DNA of 64,000 nt from Nectonema munidae. Taxonomy: Eukaryota > Nematomorpha > Nectonematoida > Nectonematidae. Positions 38,601 through 50,600 of the stretch are shown in pieces; within the stretch, counting starts at the first letter, position 1, and each line of letters opens with the position of its first letter. The notes under the pieces are model-generated. The model did not search any database, had not been told where the DNA came from, and saw only the letters and a list, made by a program, of their open reading frames with translations. The stretch covers positions 1-64,000 of the forward strand of contig JAUIRK010000927.1 in NCBI GenBank assembly GCA_030549495.1, written 5' to 3'. Both the position numbers and the translations under genes were made by a program.

Positions 38601-41600
38601 AATGAGATTTTATAAACCAGGGCTATACCTTTTTGTATTCACAAGTTGCTGTCTAAAAAATCGATCAACTTTTCCTCAAATTTGTATAAATAAATATCAG
38701 AAAGAGTTTTTTGAATTGGCAGTATACTTGTAATATATAATATATTGCGTTTTTTATATTCGTGATAAGCCGTACACAATAGTTTCTTTCATCGGTTTCA
38801 TATTGGTGCATTGTGCAACATATTTTATGTCAAATAAATTTTTTGTGATGTGGAAATAATGGATGATGGAGCTATAAAGAAAGTTCAAGATAAGGCAATC
38901 ATTAATTCGAGCGAATATGAGTTGAATGAAAGAAAATTAGAATTTTAGCCAATATAAAATAATATAAGAATAGTATTTTGGACCGAGTCCTATGTTATGA
39001 AGAGAGTTTGATAATGTTTTCAAGAAAATTTCCCTCTTAAGTAAATGATGATCTAATTTGGAAATTTTTAGAATTATTTGAGATTTTAAAAAACTTTTTT
39101 TCCAATAAAATTTGGTCAGCTTAAGAGAGGAGGAAATGACTGAATTTAATCAGGGAAATGGAGTACTTGTATTAGATAAACAGGATTACATAAAGAGAAT
39201 TGAAGATATATTTCGTGAGAGTGATACTTCAGTAGGAGTTCTCTGTTTAAATTGAAAAATAACAAACTTATTTCAACGCTATTTTACAATGACTGTAGTC
39301 GTGATGCTATGTTTAAATTACTCTCCTGTTGTATGGTTTTCCAAAGACGCATAACGGTGATGTGCCTCTTAAAACAATTGTGAGTTTCAAAAATTGCTTT
39401 TCTTATCTGTCTAAAAAAGATTGGCAAAAATACTCTCGCAATGTTGGAAATAATAAAAGCTATGTCAAAAAGTGGTAATATTTTTCTAATAAAATCAAAT
39501 ATGACTAAATCCCTCTGAATCCACATTTTTCTTCTTTTTTTGATATGGAAACCTTCTTTATTGAAACCCAAAGAATTATAACGAACGCTTAATACTGATT
39601 TTGAGAGATGCATTGATGATAAAAATACCCCTTTGGATGCTGAAACAGAAATTTTGTTAGTGCATGTAAATTCGATTAACACTAAGCCTAACCTCAACGC
39701 GACCTGGAAGAATACGCTTCCAAAATGCTACGCATCAAACCCCATTTGAACAATGGTTGAACACTTGTCAATCACTATTATGCAAATTGAGGAATACGAA
39801 TCAAAATCAGCGCTAGAATGCAACAACGAACGTCGCATTGAAGTTCTCTTTGACGCTTGAAGGAATAACATCTACATGGGAAAAAGAAGTGTCTAATTCA
39901 TGAAGTTTTCTTGATGTAAAATTGGTTAGGAAGGTGAAAAATAACAAATTCCATTAAATATAGCGAGTATCAAAGAGTGCGAGTTGTAAAATCGTTATGA
40001 ATATCCCGAAACGTCATGAACGAGGTGATTGATCATTTATGTTGGGGAAGTGAACAAGGATAGGGACTACTTTATCATATACTCTACTTCCGTATAGTTT
40101 GTTGCGAAAGTAGGATTTGAAATAAAATTTAAAGTCTATTAAAAAATCCAACCTAAGTATAGATAGTAAGGTTTTGTGCGATATTTCTGCAACTAATTCT
40201 GAAGAATCCTTTAATCATTTCCGCTGTTATAAAAACTGAGTTGTATACACGGTTGGGATGCAAAGAATGTGAGAAGTTATATGTTGGTTAGATTGGAGAC
40301 TTGCGAAAAAACAAGAATTGATGCGCGTAAGAGAGCAGGTTGATATTTGAGCTTAGAAAAATCTAACTTAGCTAAGCGCCTAAAGATTCCGATCGTACAA
40401 TAGTAGAGATTTTTGAGAATGAGAAAGATATTACTAAAAGGAGAATGAAAGAAAGACTTATCACATCGATCAAGCGAAACAATTTAAACCGGGAAAATGG
40501 ATTTCTTCCAATCGACGCATAAAACACCATTTGTTTTAGGGGTGCGACACGTTTTTATATATATGCATACTTATATTCTCATATGTCACCATCATCATTC
40601 ATTCGCTCTCAAAAGGAGCAGATCTTTGTCTTGGCGAGCCCCAATGTCGACCATGATCTTGTAGCGACTTCTCTATCTTCCTCTCATCTCAGGATCTTTG
40701 ATCTTGAGATTCTTTTTCTCCATGTTATCTTTAACGGCATCCTCCCATCTTTTTTTCGGCCTACCTCTCTTAGCTTGTCCAGTGATGCTTTCATTTTGTA
40801 ATCTTTTCGTCAATCTTTGTGGGTCCATTCTCTCCAAGTGTTCTAGCCAACGCAGTTTATGTTCCTCAATATCTTCCACGCCTGTTATCTTTCTTATGTC
40901 TTAGCTCGGCACTTTGTCCAGTAGAGTTTTGCCACACATCATGCTCAACATCCTCCTCTCGGTCGATTGCATGCGTCTCACCTCAACCTTTTTCATTGGC
41001 CAGCACTTTGCTCCGTAACACATGACACTCCTTACACAAAACTTGTACAATCTTCCTTTAAACTTCAACGACAACACTCTGCCACACAATACGCCAGCAA
41101 TATCATTAAACTTTTTCCAACCAACTCTCATTCTTGCTATCACCGCTTTTTTACTTTCGCCACCTCTCTTTAGAACATCACCCAAATAACAAAACTTCTT
41201 TAAATTCATTACCACCTAATTTAACAAAGCCTTCATCATCAACAATTTCATGATCTATCTTGCAACTGCGACATATGAAATTTTCAACTCTGCTCAATGA
41301 AACGAATACACCGGAACATCTCTTATGGACTGAATAGCATTCCTAACAACTCTGCTTCCCCACACACTACACGGAACAATGGCACTCACTGAGTCAATAC
41401 ATTTTTTCGTGACGACTTTCATTGCTTTCGTTTTTGCAATATTCACCTTCAAACATTTGCTTTATAAGGCTTATCTCCAACAACTGTACTTTCTTTCAAC
41501 GTCTTCCTAACCGCCAACAAACAAAAGCAGAACACAGCGTAGAGGATTTTGTCTCATGTTCTTGGATATGTTTTCCGCCCCTGCATCTATCATAATCTTG

Positions 41601-44600
41601 AAAAGAAGTGGACTGAGCACGGAACCCCGATGCACTCGAACCACCCACGCTTTTCTCCATCGATTTGTACTGCAGTTGCAGCCTGTCTATACATTTTCAT
41701 CACAGCTCTGATTTCACATTCCATTACGTCTTTCTTCCTTAATGCCCATCAAATCACCTCTCTAGGAATACGATCAAAGGCTTTTTCAAGATCTATAAAC
41801 AGCATGTACAACTCCTTTTCCGCGCTTTTATGCTTCTCCATTAGCTGACTAACACCAAAAATGGCGTCAATCGTACTTTTATCGAGCATGAACCCCACAT
41901 TTTCTCATATGTGTGTGTACATTATTAAATGTCTTAGCAAGGGTCGGGTCTAGACTCTGGAGTATGAGTATGATTCAGATTCTCTTAATTTTTTTAATTG
42001 CAACTTTGATTCTCATTCTGTTTTTTTCTTTTCTAAAATTGTGATTGTTGTCCCGATTTTCAAAATACGAAAAACTTTTAAAATTTGCTATCAATTCTAA
42101 TTAATGGAGATGAATTTTTTCGATGTCATTAATTCCTTTTCTCATAGTCTGAAATCACAACACATCTGAAATCTGGCATTCATTTTGTAAGATTATTCTT
42201 TAAAAATGGTGCTTGAATTTCTTTAATGATAAATTATTATTTATTCTCGGGAATTTTTTATACATTGATTTGGCTTACCAGTGATAAGTAGAGCTCTGTT
42301 CTATCTAAATACTTCAAATAACATTTTTTCTCCCCTTTTATACTTTATACATTTTCCAATAATGTGAAAATTTTTTAGCTTCTATTGAAGTTTCATCTTC
42401 AAGCCAAGGATTCATAATAACGATTTCCTCGACTTCGTTTGGCAGCCTCGATATCAGCCACACTCCTGTGATCGATTCCTTGACAAATTTAAAGCAGATC
42501 AAGAGAACCGCATCGGAAGAGGAAATTCTGCATCCAAGCGATGGTATTGAAGAAGTCATTCCCAGCATTGAAAAGCTTCTGACACAAGCCATTCACTCTC
42601 GCTGCGTTGAAAAGTTGAACAGGGTCGCTCTTATCCTAGACGAAATCTCCATCACTCACGATCCTGTTACTGTCGACTCCTTGAATCCCATATTGAAAGT
42701 GCGTTGCTTCTTTTTCTTTTTCCAGTTCCACGACAATTATCACAAAATTATCTATACTAAAATTTATATAGATTGGAGGAGGTAAGGGACGTGTTTCTTT
42801 GAAGGCGCAGAATTAAGCTTGCTTAACCGTATTTATTATTTGTCTTTCTTGGTGACCACCCCGGCTTGTACCCTAGCATGTTGGGACTAATGGAAGCCGA
42901 TAACACTCTATGATGATAATGATTACACTGGTCAACAAATTTTTATTTTTTTTTTTGGGGGACCCCTCGGGGGGTTTTTGGGGTTTGGTTATCTATGCTA
43001 TAATTTTATTAATGTTTTTAAAAACAAGTGTTTTATTTTTGTCACTACTTTCATTTTGATGAGGGGTTTTTATCTCAAAACTTGATAAAATTTCATGAAA
43101 GACAAAGTTTAATTAAATTAAAATTGACCTATAAACGCATAACATTCTTGAATTATATTCTATACACATTATAGATAATAAAAAATATTCACCATCTGTG
43201 TATTCTCGTATCAAGCCACATTTTAAGACATCATTTTCAATTTAACTTCTTCGGATGGCATCATACGCGAGGAAAAGATTTTCAAATTTATATAATCTCT
43301 TGCTGGGAGCTATTATTTATTTTATCTTATTTGCGAGCGCTAGCACACTTTCATTTTTGTCTATAATCTTGGAGTAATAAAATTTTCATTCCAAAACACA
43401 AATTTGAAACACCACGCAAGAAACCTGAATTTTATATAAAAGTTTCAAACATCTTCATGGTATCAATTCATTTATCAGTATGTTCAATTGTACAAATTAA
43501 ATAGCTTGCCATTTCGAAAAATTTGCGAAAAGCTGGACATACCCAGAGCCCAACGGGGAGTGAGTTTCTAGGTCGGGTCTGAGAGATGCTCACCCAGCGA
43601 GTAGCGGGCGTGTCTGAGAACAATTTTCTCAATGATCAAATATAAAAGTGTTTCTTGAAACCAAAAGATGAAATAAACTCTTAAGCTAATTTTTAAATGA
43701 TTTATTATTTTGCCCAACAAAAATTAACTCTTTACTTTTTCTGGATTCAAGCTACTTCGTTTACTGTTTTACAATATTTGAACCGGAACTGAACAATCTT
43801 TCTGATTTAGAGCTGCTTCCCGGTATTATTTTATTAAGGTCTAATTCTGAAAATATATATTTCGATAGTATTTTGTAATTTTTTAAAACCTATTTGCAAA
43901 GCCTTATAAGACTATAATAAGAATAATTTAAAAAATGAAATCAGAGAAAAAGGAGAGAGCATTTTGAAGAAAGAAATCATGAAAAGGAAAAGAAGCTGAA
44001 ATGAGCCCCAATTTTTTTTTCGACGACGCACTGAATAGTAAAAAATGGCGATTTCAATACAAAAGTATAGGGGCGCATCGATTAGTGAAACCGTATTATG
44101 ATGCGAAATAAATTTCAATTTCACACGAGATTTCGTGCAACCGAACCCAAAAATTTTTTCTGTATTATTTCATATTATTGAAATCATGTCGAAAAGTAAA
44201 TAATGCTTATATATTTACAAAAAGATGCTGATTTGTAAATAATGTATATATTTGCAGAATATGAACGATCAAATTTTCTATCAATTCCGCGATAACGGAG
44301 TTAAAACCTTCTCCGTGGTGAACGGTGAAGATTGGGTTCCCCACTGGGCTCTGACACATACCCATGACTGGCGGGAAATGTTTTCTCTAAATTTTTCAGC
44401 ATTCAGCTGTAATAAAAGAATAATTTATTTTCATATTATTAATGCAAATAAACTCCAGTATGGTAAAATTCATTTGGAAAATAAGAGATTGTATACATTT
44501 TTTCACCATTCAATCTTCTGAATAAGCAGACATACTTTTATACTTAACTTTGTCTCTGAATATCTTTTTGAGCTTTGTATCGAAAAAGCTGTATATCCTG

Positions 44601-47600
44601 TTTACATTCAATTGATTTTATTTTACTACCTTTGAATTCCAGGTTCACTTGGCAACAAACAACAAAGTATCTGAAAGTGACGGCGAAAAGCTCTTCATTG
44701 CTGTCTCCTTCTCAGATGGCGCTTTTATAGCTTGCGTCCCAAAGTACGATAGCCACTCTTTTTGGCCCAAAATTGCAGAACTGCTGAATTCGCATTTATC
44801 TTCAGCCGACGCCTCTGGGACGATGGGGATCAGTCAAAATTTACTGAAAGTTATCACGGAAGCCAGAAAAAAATTGTTCTTGTTGAAATTGGCAGACTGC
44901 TTCAAGTACTTGCCTGTAGAAACGGAGTTTGATCTGCCAATCAAATACGCCAGAGTTCTCTCTCACCTTCAAAATTTCGTTCTCTGCGTAAAATTTAAGA
45001 AGTTTTCCGAAATTTTTTTAGTAAGTTCCCTCCTGCTCAATACTAATCATAGTAGAGTTATTCAATTTCATTCTCATGTATATTCAGTTGATGGGTAACT
45101 CGGTTGTTTCTAGATTCCATTTTAATCTATTTTATTTCTATACGCTCATAGCAACCGGTTAAGTCTTTTTTTGGGGATTTAAGTATTCCTTGTATGTATT
45201 TATATATTTTTTTTAGTTTTTGATATTGCACCCAAGGAATCTTCCATAACTTAGTAGATAGGGATAGTCACGATCGGGGTTCCAAACCAGACCATCTGGA
45301 TCGCGACCCTACGTTCCCACCATTAGGCCATCTGACGATTTTATTTTTATGTATACATGTGTAAGTATGTCGATGTATGCATGTATATATGTTTTGAGTG
45401 TCAGACGTGTATCAATACAAATAAATAGGAAAGTTTATGATAAGAATGCCAAAAGTGTGTATGTAATTATATACGCTATATAAATCCACGCTAACTCTAA
45501 TGCTAACACAAATATACAGATATTTACATTAGGTAGAGTGCAGCAACTCATCTTAATGTTAATGTGAGAAAGCTATTCTGGATGCTTTTTTAGTATTTTT
45601 AATCTTGAGAGTTGGATTACCTAGAGATTAGCTCTAAGTAAAGAAAATGGATGAAACTTTTTTCTCTTATAAAACAATAGACACATTTCTATAGCAATTT
45701 ATCAACGTATTCTAAATATTAAACGTAGAGGAATTCTAGTTTTCGTTTAACATAGGAGAGTTACAACCGTAAACACTATTATAAGAAAGGACCTTAGTAT
45801 ATTGGGAAAAGATGAACATATGTTACGGTGTTTCAATACCAAGAGAACAAAGGTTGCTCTATGAATATGGTTTTTATTTTTTTGGACAGATTTTTAAGAA
45901 GAGACTATTTATGATTTGGTTCAGAAATCGATCGAATGTTCCCTAATAAATAAAATTTCATACATTCACTTTTTATTGGCGCCGTTTCAAAAATTTGAAT
46001 CTTCTTATTCGCCTATACAACTTGCCCCAAAGTAGAGTGTTGGTGAGCCCCTTGTTTCGATTTCCATCTATCTTGAGTGTCTTTATTTTTCTGACCAAGT
46101 TTTTGCATGCTTTTTACCAATCCATCTCCCTAACTGGTAATTTCAACGCCTGTTGAGTAACATCTTTTTCGTTTTTCCTTTGCACATGATCATACCAACG
46201 AAGTTTGCTTCTTTCTATTATTGCTAGTGCGCTCTCTGTCACCACTGCCCTTGTTTTTACCTTCTCTATCTTTATTCTGTCTTATAGAGTCACGCCTAAC
46301 ATCTATACTAATAATAATAATCGTAAGTGCTATATTTCCAGCAAGGCAGTATCTATCCGTTGTTTACAATTATGAAATATATTTAAAAACTAACTATTTT
46401 ATTTTACTTTTCAATGTTCCCTATTTTGCTCATTTCTATCTTAACATTTTTATTTCTGTTGTAATAAATTTTCTTACATCTTTTTTCTACAAGTTCCAAC
46501 ATTCTCGTCCATACGCCATGACTGGTCTGATCATTGCAATATCCATTTTTGCTTTTATCTTCATCGGTATCCCACTTTCGTTTATCACAGTTTATCACTT
46601 TCCTCCATTTGCTCCAGCTTTCGCTCACACTTCATTTCTTTTTCACAGTTTCTTTCTTCAACAATCCGTCATCTCAGATACCTAAAGTTTTCTTTAGTTT
46701 ACATCCCGTCGGATACGAGTCATTTACGGAGGAGCCGTCCGTAGACTACGGGAAATAGTCCCCCTCGCTGGGCCAAGCCCGTCTCAGGTCCCCGTCTTCT
46801 TATCCCCAGTAGGAACATTAAAAGAATGATTTTTTCATCAAGAAGGGTGCTTATATAACTGGATATCATGTAAACCTTTGGCTCCTCGATGGTTGATCTG
46901 CCAGATTGAGATGAGTGTCTACGTAGCAGACTTCCCTTGAGTTCTTGAGTTGGGTGTCTAAAAATTTAATGATTAGATCAATGAAGAGGTTTTTACTTCC
47001 TTGTTTTTGAATGCTTGAATTGCAATAGTATTATCTGATAATATTCTGCAATTCTTTCTGCTCCACAATAACCCAATCATCAGAGTCATTATCTCCATAA
47101 TGTGGATGGGATGTCTTGAAGGAAAGGGAATTGAAATGTCATGCTTTTGCGTAGTTATACCTATTGCTTCAGGGGTAGCATCTACGTATATTTGCGAAGT
47201 AGACAGCGAGGATCGGAAGAACGGAATCTGTTCGTTGATGCTTGTTTCTAGGAATTTCCAGTATATGCTTTCACAGTCTGGATTTTCTTCTTCATTACCA
47301 TATCCCCATGATTTGGTCTTGAAGCGGCATGACACCGTACCTATGTAGTAATTGAGTTAGGCGCATGCAGCAAGTTTTTCCCTGTCTTCTTGACATGCCT
47401 TTTGGTTATGTCTTACCCTGTGAAGTGCAAGCTTACACTTGTCTTTAGTTTGCGGTAGCAACTTGATAGATTTGTTTTGAAGATCTAGTAAGAGACCTAA
47501 GTATTGTATCCTTTCTGAAGGAACCAGGGAGCTTTTGTCTTATTGAGACATTACACTCATTTTCCAGAAAATTGGTGAAGGCTTGGGTAAAATTTACTGT

Positions 47601-50600
47601 GACTTCCCAAGAGGTTCCTTTGATGAGGATATCATCTAGGTATACCGTGATGTCGCATCCACTTTGCCTTTCTAAAAAGGTGGCGATTAATTTACTGAGT
47701 ATCAATTGTAGGATGCCTGGAGCAAAATTTGCTCCCATTGAGAGTCTTTGAAAGAGATAGTTTTTACCATGAATTGTAAAACCAAAAAGTTGTAGATAGG
47801 CGGGGTGTATCCGTATGCCGTAAAAAGCAGAGACTAGATCTAGCTTGCAGGCAAACTTGTAGGAAGAGTTAGATTTTCTGAGTCTTGTGACTGCTGTGAG
47901 TTGGAGTTTTTCTAGCTTGAAAAGTTCCTTGGTGAAAGAAAAGTTCTGAATAAAGCGTATTTGTTTCTTTCCCTTAGGAGTGATAAATACGGGTGATATG
48001 ATTGTCGGGGCTTCATTAGTTGACTTGATCACATGTTGCGTAGTCAAAGCAGGAAGGACATGTCGTTGAATAAAGTTCTGTTGAGCAAGATTAGGTTGCA
48101 TCCAACGAGAGAATGTTTTGAAGCTCTTACCCGAGATAACAATGGGCTTGTAGCCATGTTTAAGTATCTTGACCACCTTTTTGCAGCGGAGGTTTTTGGG
48201 TGCCGTCCAAATCGAGCTTTCGCAGTGGAAAATTGAAGAAGCGTATGAGGCTTAATGGAGTTCAATGTACAACTGTTGAACGGAGAAGCGTCTGCAATAG
48301 AGATGTTGTTGTCTTCTTGATCGCTTGTAACATCACCCTGCCCAGGCTCCTCTTCGGAGGAGAGTAACTGGGTAAAGATGTTCCTCCAAGTTCTAGGAGA
48401 CATTCTTTTCTTGTCATTAAGATAGTTGAGGTTTGCCACATTCCGTAGGCCTATCTCGTCCCTTAGGCCGTCATTGCGTATTTCATGAATGATATGTGCG
48501 GGATTGTCCTCAATAGCCAGGAGGGTAGGCTGTTCTATAGGAGATTCTGTAGAAATCGCTGGAAGGTTCACCATACTGGTGTTAAAATCCACGCCGAACA
48601 CTTCTGTTAGCGTCCTTCGTAATGTATCGAAGGGGATCACTTTTAGGTTCACAAGTGGGAGCTTCATTAGGCTCAGTGAGGTTAGGTCCATATTTAAAGG
48701 GTAGAAGATTAGATAATTCCGATTCAGGAGACGTATCCAGAGGAAAAGGAAAATCTTTCATACTTTGTATGGCTTTCTCTATAGCAGCATAGTTGTGTTG
48801 AGGAGATCTGGGCCTCATTTATTCCATTCTTCTATAACCAAACGACTCCTGTTTCCGCCCCTGCGTTCGTTAACGGCTATGTAAGAAACAACAATATGTT
48901 GGCAGCGGCCCCGGTTTGGGTGCATTCAAGTTTTGGTTATTTTGAAGGGCCACATATCTCACATTGTCATCATAATCGCAACAACCCGATCCCAAACAGG
49001 AACTGTCGTTGCATTTCAGAACTCGCGCTTGTGGTGGGGGCCAGGCTCGGTTCAGTTTATATGGGTTTTTACAATTACGTAAAAGGGTCCATGAAAAAGA
49101 TTTTTCTGCTAGCCAGTACATAGCTGGACTTAAACGCAGTTTATGGAGCCACAAGATATCCTGCCATGACTTACCGGCGCACAATTCTTCATGTGAGCAC
49201 CTTCCTAATCTGTTGTGCCCATCAGCTGTAATCAATGCCTTGCAGTCGCAACTCTCGTATCCCGGTAGATATCTGGACACTAGATCAATGATGATTCTTG
49301 AGTTCAATACTCTAGTCCATTCTGGTACGTATAAGCCTTGTTGTAGGCATCTTTTAACTGCAGTGCAACCCTCAAAGTGAGGTTCAGTTTCAGATAGCTG
49401 CGACTCTCTTGCCCAGTCCCATCCTTTACGCGCCTTATCAGGCATAATGCGCAACGATGCATCTGTTGCACGGTGCAACACAACTTCAGAGAGTCCAGAA
49501 AAATGGATCCCTCTACAGAGGTGAGCGCCACAACTGGCGGCTAAGTTTTTTTGGGTTTTTCACCTAGTTTGATTCCTATCGATGTGCCACTCTAATAAAC
49601 CCCTTTCTTACTGCACACCATACTTTCTGTCTTCTTTGTATTCATTTTCGGCCCATAATTTTGAAAACATTTTTGCCATGATAATCAAATCTACGAAAAT
49701 TAGTGTTTATATATGTTCTCCTTTTAAGCTCTCATACAAAACATCCATTATTATTGCTAACAAAAACGCAGAACTTTGATTGAGACCCACTCTAATTTCA
49801 AATTCTCTCGATTTTCCCTCCATTGTTTTAACCGCTGTTTTTGACTTTTAGTACAATTCCTGAAATATTCTCACCATTTTTCTGATATTCCTTTCTTCCT
49901 CATGGACCAGTACATTATTTTTCTAGGAACACGGTCATGCCCCTTTTCAAGCAAAAAAGTCGCAAAAAACTGCCAAATTTCCTTCGGACTTTTTTTCTAT
50001 CAATTTCCTAACGAGAAAGAGAGCATCTATCGTACTCTTTTCTGGCATAAAGCGAAATTGCTTTGAATTGACTTTCACTATTGAACGAATTCTTTTATCT
50101 AATATTTTTTTCAATAATTTCAATCTATGTTCCAGCAACAGTATATCAATAAATCAGTCATTAAATTCTAACATTTATAATCCTCATCTATCTTTAATTC
50201 ATTGGCACCATCTGTTTCGTGTTATCCTTCATTTTAGGCATTGCTTTTTCATTTCATTTATTTGTTTATCGTATATATGCGTTCCAAAGTGAATAGGTTA
50301 TCGATTTCACTATATATTGAATTGCTCAAAGCTTGTAGACATCGATAGACATCAGTTACTCCAGTCAAAAGATATAAAATAACTGATCTTATCGTATTAA
50401 TCAGACATTCCTAAGGACAGAGAATTGGGATGTCATAAGGTTGTGATGTAATCACTAGTCATTCTTTGATTCTTGAATAAAGGCAAAGTGGATTGACCAA
50501 AGTTCATTTCACTAGAAACCTGATAGGAGCACATGTTTATTGAGTAATTACAGAAGCCTCGGATTCTTCTCCTTAACTTCCTCTCTTTGTATATCAGGTA

